Below are positions 57,090 through 64,000 of a stretch of DNA of 64,000 nucleotides, one piece after another. The notes under the pieces are model-generated. The model did no database searches and had not been told where the DNA came from. It worked only from the letters and a program-made list of their open reading frames with translations. The DNA is from Amycolatopsis rubida (GTDB lineage: Bacteria > Actinomycetota > Actinomycetes > Mycobacteriales > Pseudonocardiaceae): NCBI RefSeq assembly GCF_900115345.1, contig NZ_FOWC01000007.1, positions 248,001 to 312,000 of the forward strand, read 5' to 3'. The first letter of the stretch is position 1, and each line of letters begins with the position of its first letter. The position numbers and the translations under genes are program-made.

Positions 57090-58826
57090 TCAGCCGACGG
57101 AGATGTCGTCCGCGTAGATCGGGCTCTGGCCGTACCAGCCGTGGACGTACACCGTCACCGTGCCGGACGAGCCGGTCGTGAAGGGCACGGTCAGCTTGGT
57201 CCAGCTGGAGTTGGCGGTCCACGAACTGGCCGTCGCTCCCCCGCGGACGCCGGCGTAGGCGTATCCGCCCTGGACCCACGCGGTCAGCGTGTACGCGTGG
57301 TTCGGCGCGAGCGTCAGGTTCTGCGTCGCTTCCCCGGTAGTCGACGCCGTCGGCGACACCTGCAGTGCGTGGCTGCCGGAGTGCACCGGCGAGGAGACGA
57401 TCGCCCCGCCGCTCCACGGGCTGATCGCGCCGGTCTCGAAGTTGCCGTTGACGACGCTCCCGGTCGGGCTGGTTCCGTTGACAGTCAACGTGTACGTCGC
57501 GGTGTGGCTGCCGCCGCCCGCGACCGAGCCGGTGATCGTCAGCGGGTAGACGCCCGGCTGAGTCGCCGCGGTCGTGGTGATCGACAGGTTCGCGCTCTCC
57601 CCCGCCTTGACCGTGGCCGGACTGACCGAAGCGGTCACACCGCCCGGTGCACCGCTCACCGAAAGCGAAACCTGCTGCGCCGTACCGGAAGTCACCGCGG
57701 TGCTCACCTTGCCGGCGGCCGAACCGCCCGGGTCGACCGAAGCCGAGGCCGGGCTCGCGGTCACCGAGAAGTCGTTGCCCGGCACCGGAGTTCCGCCGGT
57801 GAACGGGGCGAACGTGTGGCTGAAGTACCACTTGTCCTGCGGGATGCCGGAACAAGTGTCCTGTGCGCCGGTGCCCGGGCAGCTGCCGTTGTCGCGCTGC
57901 AACGCCCAGAACGACAGCATGTCGATGCCCTTGGACACGGCCCAGTTGTAGACAGTGACCGCGTCGGCGGTGGTGAAGGTTTCGGCCGCGCCGAAGTCGT
58001 CGATGCCCGGCATCTCGGTGATGCCGACCATCCCCCACAGCTGTTCCTGCGTCTTGTTCGGATACAGCGACGCCAGCTGCGACACCAGCCCGCTCGCGGC
58101 GGTCTGGGTGTCCTGGGCCATGTTGTGGGTGGCGTTGTCGTAGTAGTCGAAGGTCATCAGGTTGACCACGTCGACCTTGGCTCCGTTGGACACCGCGTTC
58201 CGCAGCACGTCCAGCGCGCTGGTGAGACCGCTCGTGGTGGTCGGCAGCGTGTAGGAGATCTGCAGCTGGCGCCCGTTGGCCGCGGCCCAGTCCTGGACCT
58301 TCTTGATCGCCTTGTTCCGGCGGTCGACGCCCGCGGAGTTGGTCAGCGAGTTGTCCTCGATGTCCATGTCCAGGCGCGGCACGTCGTAGGTGGTGATCAG
58401 CGATTCGTACGCGGCCGCGATCTGGTCGACGTTCGTGCAGCTGTCGGCGATCTCGGTGGCGTCGTGGTCCGCGGTGTAGCCGCCGAACGACGGGATGACG
58501 TCCCCGCCGCGCGAGCGGATGGTGCGGAAGTCCGCGCCGAACGTCGAGTCCGACACCGGCATGCCGGTGTCGCCGTTCCAGAGGACGGTGCACGAACCCG
58601 GGGAGGCGGTCTGCAGGAACGCCATCGTCAGGTGCTTGACGCCCGCTTCCTGGGCCATCGCCGCCGGGCTCTCGCCGTTCCAGGATTCGAAGTAGGGCGC
58701 GAACACGTGGTTCGGCAGCGGCGTCGCGGCGTGCGCGGGCACCGCGGTGGCGACCAGCACGCCGAGCGGAGCCGCCGCGGCGGCCAGGACAGCGGACAAT
58801 CGTGACAAGTGACTTCTTCGTCGCAT
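57090..58826 (-). CDS. Secreted GH18 chitinase with NEW3-like and carbohydrate-binding domains
   Basis: A 578-residue secreted chitinase. After a Sec signal (about 1-35, APLGVLVATAVPAHA), the GH18 barrel spans about 40-330. The catalytic DxDxE is Asp153-x-Asp155-x-Glu157 in RLDMDIEDNS. VVNLMTFDYYDNA, LWGMVGITEMPGIDD and FWALQRDNGSCPGT are also family-like. A NEW3-type beta domain (about 340-440, starting DFSVTASPASASVDPGGSAA) and a C-terminal carbohydrate-binding module (about 450-578, VNGNFETGAISPWSG) follow. ATG at 58826 with GGAG upstream. Chitinase direct repeats and a DasR-like palindrome lie upstream, so it is likely induced by chitin. Confidence 0.95.
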   Translation of the reverse strand: MRRRSHLSRLSAVLAAAAAPLGVLVATAVPAHAATPLPNHVFAPYFESWNGESPAAMAQEAGVKHLTMAFLQTASPGSCTVLWNGDTGMPVSDSTFGADFRTIRSRGGDVIPSFGGYTADHDATEIADSCTNVDQIAAAYESLITTYDVPRLDMDIEDNSLTNSAGVDRRNKAIKKVQDWAAANGRQLQISYTLPTTTSGLTSALDVLRNAVSNGAKVDVVNLMTFDYYDNATHNMAQDTQTAASGLVSQLASLYPNKTQEQLWGMVGITEMPGIDDFGAAETFTTADAVTVYNWAVSKGIDMLSFWALQRDNGSCPGTGAQDTCSGIPQDKWYFSHTFAPFTGGTPVPGNDFSVTASPASASVDPGGSAAGKVSTAVTSGTAQQVSLSVSGAPGGVTASVSPATVKAGESANLSITTTAATQPGVYPLTITGSVAGGGSHTATYTLTVNGTSPTGSVVNGNFETGAISPWSGGAIVSSPVHSGSHALQVSPTASTTGEATQNLTLAPNHAYTLTAWVQGGYAYAGVRGGATASSWTANSSWTKLTVPFTTGSSGTVTVYVHGWYGQSPIYADDISVG

Positions 58827-58891
58827 GCGGGGCTCCAGTGCCGGAAAAGGGGCTGTGCGGCGGCGGCGCACGGCCGGAACCTTCCCAGAAT

Positions 58892-58926
58892 TGGACTGGA
58901 CCAGTCACCCGTCAAGGTCTAGACCA
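58892..58926 (-). promoter_or_regulatory. Chitinase direct repeats with DasR-like operator
   Basis: On the minus strand two 12-bp direct repeats, TGGTCTAGACCT (58926-58915) and TGGTCCAGTCCA (58903-58892), are arranged as in Streptomyces chitinase promoters (TGGTCCAGACCT type). The first is also a near-perfect palindrome matching the DasR consensus core TGGTCTAGACCA. It lies 66-100 bases upstream of the chitinase start. A GntR-type repressor such as DasR, sensing GlcNAc-6-phosphate, is the expected controller; no such gene is in this window. Confidence 0.75.
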
Positions 58927-58963
58927 CTAATGCGGCCGAACGGCCGGGTCGGATCGTCGGGCG

Positions 58964-59009
58964 CCACCGGGGGCCGGTGGTCCGGTGCCGGACCACCGGC
59001 CCCCGGTGG
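58964..59009 (-). terminator. Perfect 22-bp inverted repeat after the MFS gene
   Basis: The arm CCACCGGGGGCCGGTGGTCC (58964-58983, continuing GG) and its exact complement at 58988-59009 flank a 2-base centre TG. It lies immediately downstream of the minus-strand MFS stop at 59011-59013. Its geometry (22-bp arms, 2-base centre) equals that of the palindrome at 11140-11185, though the sequence differs. Confidence 0.8.
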
Positions 59010-59010
59010 G

Positions 59011-60261
59011 TCAGCCCACCTGTTCCCTCGCCGGAGCCGGTGCGCCGAGCGAGAGCGTCGTCGAGCGCGTGGTCAGTGAAATCGCCGCTGCGGCCAGCGT
59101 CGACACCGCCAGGAAGCCGAACGCCGCGGCGAACCCGAACCGGTCCGCGAGCCAGCCCATCACCAGCGGCGCGAGCACGCCGGCGAGCTGGCCGCCGGTG
59201 TTGACCAGGCCCATTCCCGCGCCGACCAGATCGCGCGGCAGCACCCGCAGCGGCAGGCCGACGATGCCGATCGAGGCGAGGCCGCTGATGAACATCGCGA
59301 CGGTCTGCAGCACGGTGAACCCGGTCGCCGAATCAGACAGCAGCATCGCGACGAGCACCCCGGCGGCGGCGACGAGCGCGGGCACCACGAGCCAGCGCGG
59401 CCTGCGGTCGAAGTACCGGCTCATCAGCCAGCCGCCGATCAGCACCGCCGCCGCGTTCACCAGCTGCGGGATCGCCGCCGAGACCCCCGCGGCGACCAGC
59501 GAAAGCCCCTTGGTCTCGACCAGGTACGACGGAACCCAGGTGATCATCCCGTAGGCGAGCATGTTGAAGCAGGCGAACATCGCCGCGCAGCGGATCACCA
59601 GCCGGTTCCGCAGCACCTGCGAGACCGGCACCTTCACCGGGGCGACGCGGGCCTCGGGTTCGGTCAGCTCGCGCGGCAGCGGCGCGGGCAGCAGCCGCCA
59701 CAGCGCCAGCCCGACGATCAGCCCGGCCACCGCGACGATCCAGAACGTGTGCCGCCAGCCCGCGGCGACCACCAGCGGCGCGACCAGCAGCGGCCCGAGG
59801 CCCGCCCCGACCGAGTTGGACGCCAGCAGCAGCCCCGCGCCGCGGCTGCGCCCTTCCTGGGTCGTGCGCTCGGCGAGCGCCTTGAACGCCGCGCCCGGGA
59901 ACAACGCCTGCGCGAACCCGAACGCCGCGCGCAGCACCAGCAGCACGACCAGCCCCGGCGCGAACCCGGTGGCGGCGGTGAACACCGACCACGCCACCAG
60001 GGAAATCACCAGCAGCGGCCGCGCACCGACGCGGTCCGCGAGCAGCCCGCCGGGCATCTGCCCGAGCAGGTAGGCGATCGCGAACGCGGAAACGACCAGC
60101 CCCTGCGTGGTCTTGGAAAGCCCGAACTCGGCTCCGATCAGCGGCAGCGCGACCGCGATCATCACGCGGTCGATGTAGTCGATGATGAAGACGCCGACCA
60201 GCAGCGCCAACGTGGTCCGTTCGGTCCGCCGCACGACCGGGGCGGAACTGCGAATGCTCAC
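59011..60261 (-). CDS. MFS transporter
   Basis: A 416-residue major facilitator with 12 hydrophobic helices. Typical loops are GQMPGGLLADRVGARPLLVI (between TM2 and TM3) and PLVMGWLADRFGFAAAFGF near the C-terminal half. The sequence IDYIDRVMIAVALPLIGAEF and helix pattern fit the anion/sugar-acid (ACS-like) group, though the substrate is uncertain. The GTG at 60261 has AAGGAGGAT upstream; longer frames start in poor context. It ends at a perfect inverted repeat. Confidence 0.9.
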   Translation of the reverse strand: MSIRSSAPVVRRTERTTLALLVGVFIIDYIDRVMIAVALPLIGAEFGLSKTTQGLVVSAFAIAYLLGQMPGGLLADRVGARPLLVISLVAWSVFTAATGFAPGLVVLLVLRAAFGFAQALFPGAAFKALAERTTQEGRSRGAGLLLASNSVGAGLGPLLVAPLVVAAGWRHTFWIVAVAGLIVGLALWRLLPAPLPRELTEPEARVAPVKVPVSQVLRNRLVIRCAAMFACFNMLAYGMITWVPSYLVETKGLSLVAAGVSAAIPQLVNAAAVLIGGWLMSRYFDRRPRWLVVPALVAAAGVLVAMLLSDSATGFTVLQTVAMFISGLASIGIVGLPLRVLPRDLVGAGMGLVNTGGQLAGVLAPLVMGWLADRFGFAAAFGFLAVSTLAAAAISLTTRSTTLSLGAPAPAREQVG

Positions 60262-60516
60262 CGGCGGATCCTCCTTGATTCGGCGATGCCGCATTGTGCG
60301 GTCACGCACCCCCTCCGCGGCTTCGTCGGATCCACCGACAGTCAGGGCCGGGATTGCGCCGATCCGACGAAGAGCCGGTTCACCGCCGAGCCGGGGGCCG
60401 CTTCGGCCCAGGTCAGCACGTTCGGCCGGGAGAATCGGCCCGTTCGCCGCCGGAACCGCGCCGGCCTTCTCTACGCTGGCGCGACTGAGGACCGCGAACG
60501 CACAAGGACGGTGGGC

Positions 60517-61183
60517 ATGGCCGAGGGCGACCGGACGCGGCGATCGGCGGCCGTTACCACCTGATCGGCGAACTCGGGTCCGGCGGTTTCGGCCGCGTGT
60601 GGCGGGCTCGGGACGAAACCCCCGGCGTGGACGTCGCGGTGAAGGAGCTGCGGCTGCCGCCGTCGTCCGGCGAGACCGAACGAGCCGGCCGGCTCAAGCG
60701 GGCCGAGCGGGCGGCGCGGCACGCCGCCCGGCTCCGCGACCACCCGCACGTCGTGGCCGAGGACGGGGCGCCGTGGATCGTGATGCGGCAATGGCGCCGT
60801 CACCTGTTCTCGCTTGGCGCGACACTCCACCACGCCGTCGAAGGCGTCTCCCCGTTCGCCCGGGACACCGCGAAAGCGACGATGGCCGCGAGCCTCTTCC
60901 ACCAGCCCCCGTCCCCTGACCGAGCTGACCACCCTCCAACTGGAGAAAGACCCCGCCGAGCGCTTCGACGCCGAAGCTCGGGAACTGGCCGCCGAAGCGA
61001 CCTCGCCGCGGCGCGAAACCCGGATCGAGACTGTTCGGCAGCCGGTCGATCCGGAACCTGGGCCGCCGCCGCGGCAGCGCATCATCGCCGGGACCGTGGC
61101 GACGGCCGTCGTCGTCACGATGATCGCCCTGAGCGGCGCGACGCATGCCGACACCCGGGCAGACGCCGCCCCCCGGCGTTGAT
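60517..61183 (+). pseudogene. Remnant of a Ser/Thr protein kinase with TM tail
   Basis: A kinase N-lobe is recognisable: GRYHLIGELGSGGFGRVWRA (Gly-rich loop) and DVAVKELRLPPSSGETERAG with the ATP-binding Lys. The C-lobe catalytic loop HRDLKPEN and DFG are deleted; text jumps from DGAPWIVMRQW to HLFSLGATLHHAVEGVSPF (C-lobe helices). After a frameshift near 60905, PLTELTTLQLEKDPAERFDA continues to a juxtamembrane tail and TM-like IIAGTVATAVVVTMIALSGA. The start ATG at 60517 is itself out of frame with the kinase. It cannot be an active kinase. Confidence 0.7.
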
Positions 61184-61317
61184 CGCCAGGGGGGGAATCG
61201 CGTTCTTGGTGGGAGTCGGCCCGCGCACCTGGCCGATCCGGCACTCCAAGCCGATCCCCTTCGGCGCGGGCGCTGTGGCTGCCGGGCATCGCCGTCGGCT
61301 GAAGCTCTTCCCGGATC

Positions 61318-61354
61318 TATCCGGCGGGGCCGGTCGTCCCAGCCCCGCCGGATA
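61318..61354. terminator. Hairpin at the end of the M3 peptidase gene
   Basis: TATCCGGCGGGGC (61318-61330) pairs perfectly over 13 bases with GCCCCGCCGGATA (61342-61354), loop of 11 bases. It is between the kinase remnant and the M3 peptidase stop and overlaps the third copy of the 16-bp element. Confidence 0.7.
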
Positions 61355-61365
61355 GGTCGTTATAC
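61350..61365. repeat. GTATAGGTCGTTATAC element, copy 3 (one mismatch)
   Basis: GGATAGGTCGTTATAC differs from copies 1 and 2 by one base. It lies 7 bases beyond the M3 peptidase stop (61373-61375 on the plus strand). It overlaps the right arm of a hairpin. Confidence 0.65.
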
Positions 61366-61372
61366 ACCCAGC

Positions 61373-63424
61373 TTACGCCCCGGCCAGTCCCCGGCGCTTC
61401 AGCAGCGGCTCGATCTCCGGCGCGCGGCCGCGGAAGGTCGCGAACGCCTCCATCGGGTCGACGCTGCCGCCGAGGCCGAGCAGGGTCGACCGGAAATGGT
61501 CGCCGTTCTCCCGCTTGAGGCCGCCGTTCTCGGTGAACCACTCGACGGTGTCCGCGTCGAGCACCTCGCTCCAGATGTAGGAGTAGTACCCGGCGCTGTA
61601 GCCGCCGGAGAAGACGTGGTTGAAGTACGTCGTCCGGTAGCGCGGCGGGACGCTGTCCAGTGCCACGCCCGCCTTTTCCAGCGCCTCGGCCTCGAACCGC
61701 TGCACGTCCTCCACCCGGTCGTCCGGGCCGAAGCGGTGCCAGGCGAGGTCGAGCAGCGCCGCGGCGAGGTACTCGGTCGTGCGGAAGCCTTCGCCGTACT
61801 GCTGCGCGGCCTCCAGCAGCTCGACCTGCCCGGCGGGCAGCGGCTCCCCCGTCTCGTGGTGCTTGGCGTAGCTGGCCAGGATTTCCGGCCACAGCATCCA
61901 CATCTCGTTGACCTGCGAGGGGTACTCGACGAAGTCGCGCGGCACGTTGGTGCCGGTGAACGTCGGGAACTCGACGCCGGACAGCAGCGAGTGCAGCGCG
62001 TGCCCGAACTCGTGGAACGCGGTGCGCACCTCGTCGAGCGAGAGCAGCGTCGGCTCCCCCTCGCGCGGCTTGGTCACGTTCAGCACGTTGACCACGACCG
62101 TGCGCCGCCCGAGCAGCCGCGACTGGTCCACGAAGTTGTTCATCCACGCGCCGCCGCGCTTGGAGTCGCGGGTGTAGTAGTCCATCAGGAACAGGCCGAG
62201 CCCGCTCCCGTCGGCGTCGAAGACCTCGAAGATCCGCACCTGCGGGTGATACTTCGGCAGGTCGTTCCGCTCGGTGAAAGTCAAGCCGTACAACCGGTTC
62301 GCGGCCACGAACACGCCGTCGTGCAGCACTCGGTCCAGCTCGAAGTACGGCCGCAGCGCCGCGGTGTCCAGCTGGAACCGCTCGCGCTCCACCTTCGACG
62401 CGTAGAACGCCCAGTCCCACGGCTGCAGCGTCGCGCCCGGCACGTCCGCCTCCAGCAGCTTCCGCAGTTCCGCCGCCTCGGTGCGCGCGTTCGCGACCGC
62501 CACCGGCGCCAGCCGCTCCAGCAGCCCGCCGGCCGCCTCGACGGTCTTGGCCGTCTCGTCCGCGATCACGTACGCCGCGTGGTTCGGGTAGCCCAGCAGC
62601 GCGGCCCGCTCGGCTCGCAGCCGGGTGATCTCCTGGACGATCGCGTTGTTGTCGTAGTCGTTTCCGCGGTTGCCTCGCGACACCGAAGCGGTGAAGACGC
62701 GCTCGCGCACCGAGCGGTTTTCCAGCGAGGCCACGGCCGCCTGCGCGGTCGGCAGCGTCAGGGTCAGCACGTACTTGCCCGCAAGACCGCGTTCGGCCGC
62801 TGTCTGCGCCGCCGCCGCGATCGCGCTCTCGCCGAGCCCGGCCAGTTCCGCGGCGTCGTCGAGCACGACCGCGAGATCATTGGTGTCCCGCAGCAGGTTC
62901 TGCGAAAAACGGGTCTGCAGCGTCGAAAGCTGCTCGTTCAGCGCACGCAGCTTCGCCTGGTCCTCCTCGGGCAACCCGGCGCCCGCGCGGCTGAAATCGG
63001 TGTAGCGGCGCTCCAGCAGCCGAAGCTCCTCCGGGTTCAAGCCCAGCTCCGCACGCTTGCGGTACAGCGCGTCGATGCGGGCGAACAGCCGCGGGTTCAG
63101 GTGGATCGCGTCCTCGTGCGCGGCCAGCTTCGGAGCCAGCTCGGCCTGGATCTCCTGGACCTCGTCGGTCGCGTTCGAGCCGGAGATGTTGAAGAACGTG
63201 CCCGACACCCGGGTCAGCAGCGCACCGGCCCGCTCGAGCGCCGCGATCGTGTTCTCGAAGGTCGGCTCGGCCGGGTCGTCGGCGATCCGCTCCACGTCGG
63301 CGGCGTGCTCGGCGAGCCCGGCCTCGAAGGCGGGGCGGTAGTGCTCGTCGGCGATGCGGTCGAACGGCGGCAGCTCGTAGGGCAGGTCGCTGGGGACGGC
63401 GAACGGGTTGTCCGGGGAAATCAT
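61373..63424 (-). CDS. M3 family metallopeptidase (peptidyl-dipeptidase Dcp/oligopeptidase A type)
   Basis: A 683-residue zinc oligopeptidase that cuts short peptides in the cytoplasm. The active-site motif is HEFGH (His471-Glu472...His475) in LSLDEVRTAFHEFGHALHSL. The third ligand and conserved region lies in DFVEYPSQVNEMWMLWPEIL. The C-terminal TYFNHVFSGGYSAGYYSYIW is typical of the Dcp subgroup. There is no signal peptide. ATG at 63424; length is normal for the family. It is 91 bases downstream of the phosphatase gene on the same strand. Confidence 0.95.
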   Translation of the reverse strand: MISPDNPFAVPSDLPYELPPFDRIADEHYRPAFEAGLAEHAADVERIADDPAEPTFENTIAALERAGALLTRVSGTFFNISGSNATDEVQEIQAELAPKLAAHEDAIHLNPRLFARIDALYRKRAELGLNPEELRLLERRYTDFSRAGAGLPEEDQAKLRALNEQLSTLQTRFSQNLLRDTNDLAVVLDDAAELAGLGESAIAAAAQTAAERGLAGKYVLTLTLPTAQAAVASLENRSVRERVFTASVSRGNRGNDYDNNAIVQEITRLRAERAALLGYPNHAAYVIADETAKTVEAAGGLLERLAPVAVANARTEAAELRKLLEADVPGATLQPWDWAFYASKVERERFQLDTAALRPYFELDRVLHDGVFVAANRLYGLTFTERNDLPKYHPQVRIFEVFDADGSGLGLFLMDYYTRDSKRGGAWMNNFVDQSRLLGRRTVVVNVLNVTKPREGEPTLLSLDEVRTAFHEFGHALHSLLSGVEFPTFTGTNVPRDFVEYPSQVNEMWMLWPEILASYAKHHETGEPLPAGQVELLEAAQQYGEGFRTTEYLAAALLDLAWHRFGPDDRVEDVQRFEAEALEKAGVALDSVPPRYRTTYFNHVFSGGYSAGYYSYIWSEVLDADTVEWFTENGGLKRENGDHFRSTLLGLGGSVDPMEAFATFRGRAPEIEPLLKRRGLAGA

Positions 63425-63515
63425 TCGGGTTTGCGCTCCTGGTTCTCCACAGGGTTCTCCGCGTGGTTCCGCCCACCCTACGGGGTTTGGCATCCGACGG
63501 AAGGACTGTCGAGCG

Positions 63516-64000
63516 TCAGCGGCCCGTGCTTCCGCCTACGACGGCGTCGCTGGCAGCCTTCCTGCCGCGGCCGCGTTTCTTCGGCGGAGGCGGCACGATT
63601 CCGGCCAGGTCGCCGCCGTGCTCGTTCACCCGGAGCACGAACGGCCGCGTTTCGGTGTAGCGCACGACCGACACCGCGGCCGGGTCCACCACGATCCGCT
63701 GGAACGCGTCGAGATGCTGGCCCAGCGCGTCGGCCAGGATCGACTTGAGCACGTCGCCGTGGCTGCACACGACCCACACCGCGTGGTCGCCGTGTTCGGC
63801 GGTGATCCGGGCGTCGTGCGCGCGGATCGCGGCCACCGCGCGCGCCTGCATCTCGGCGAGCCCTTCCCCGCCGGGGAAGACCGCCGCCGACGGATGCGCC
63901 TGCACGACGCGCCACAACGGTTCCTTCACCAGGTTCTTGAGTTCCCGGCCGGTCCACTCGCCGTAGTCCACTTCGGACAGCCGAGGTTCGACGACCTTCG
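63516..64000 (-). CDS. MSMEG_4193-family phosphatase (histidine phosphatase superfamily), N terminus missing
   Basis: The frame is open to the window edge, so the gene starts beyond it. The 160 residues seen match the C-terminal two thirds of the MSMEG_4193 (TIGR03848) branch of histidine phosphatases: LSEVDYGEWTGRELKNLVKE, HPSAAVFPGGEGLAEMQARA and WVVCSHGDVLKSILADALGQ (second catalytic His in SHGD). The end SDAVVGGSTGR is characteristic of this group. The RHG motif with the phosphorylated His would be upstream. In other actinobacteria it is followed by DUF3090 and the SCO1664 gene; here the M3 peptidase follows instead. Confidence 0.9.
   Translation of the reverse strand, partial: KVVEPRLSEVDYGEWTGRELKNLVKEPLWRVVQAHPSAAVFPGGEGLAEMQARAVAAIRAHDARITAEHGDHAVWVVCSHGDVLKSILADALGQHLDAFQRIVVDPAAVSVVRYTETRPFVLRVNEHGGDLAGIVPPPPKKRGRGRKAASDAVVGGSTGR

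Noticed and set aside
50556..61365. The 16-bp elements as phage attachment sites bounding an island
   Set aside because: There is no integrase or tRNA nearby, three rather than two copies occur, and all have the same relation to stop codons, which fits a gene-end signal better.

Overview
The window is chromosomal DNA from a very GC-rich actinomycete. The best fit is a Pseudonocardiales genome of the Amycolatopsis type. Supporting signs are strong G/C bias at third codon positions, frequent GTG and TTG starts, GTGA and TGATG gene overlaps, an MptB-type mannosyltransferase, the actinobacterial families DUF3090, SCO1664 and MSMEG_4193, and a PPOX-class F420-dependent enzyme. I saw no tRNA, rRNA, CRISPR array, insertion sequence or prophage module. 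Genus assignment is inference.

Layout. 1-7 kb: end of an aldo/keto reductase, a minus-strand run DUF3090 > SCO1664-family > antibiotic-kinase-like protein, then a plus-strand S9 peptidase > LD-carboxypeptidase > PPOX enzyme > lipoprotein. 7-11 kb: a short NTF2-like protein, a two-TM protein with a possible effector-associated tail, an HTH regulator coupled to an SDR, and a decayed polysaccharide-lyase-like gene. 11-21 kb: mptB, a peptide ABC transporter operon (binding protein, two permeases, double ATPase), and divergent M55 and M20 peptidases. 21-31 kb: two methyltransferases and two GH92 mannosidase-type genes flanking a GNAT gene. 31-41 kb: a likely catabolic locus. A minus operon (hydantoinase/carboxylase A, carboxylase B, class III CoA-transferase, enoyl-CoA hydratase) diverges from a GAF/PucR regulator, which is followed by a degradative-type HMG-CoA reductase. 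41-49 kb: an HTH protein, a secreted papain-like protease with a membrane partner, an FUSC transporter, an aldo/keto reductase, a kinase/WD40 remnant, an NTF2-like/MarR pair and a DUF4360 protein. 49-54 kb: malate dehydrogenase, a Gfo/Idh/MocA oxidoreductase divergent from TetR, MarR divergent from a decayed metallo-beta-lactamase-fold gene, and a P-loop kinase. 54-64 kb: a polyketide-synthase remnant, a secreted barrel-like gene broken by one in-frame stop, a GH18 chitinase with a DasR-like promoter, an MFS transporter, a second kinase remnant, an M3 peptidase and the end of an MSMEG_4193-family phosphatase.

Themes. (i) Nutrient scavenging: mannosidases, chitinase, peptidases and the peptide importer. 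(ii) A possible ketone or branched-acyl-CoA pathway at 30.6-40.4 kb. (iii) Unusually many decayed genes, at least five plus a PKS fragment. (iv) Two repeat families at gene ends: long palindromes opening with CGTGAG, and a 16-bp element GTATAGGTCGTTATAC found three times just downstream of minus-strand stop codons. (v) The MSMEG_4193, DUF3090 and SCO1664 genes, contiguous in many actinobacteria, lie about 61 kb apart here.
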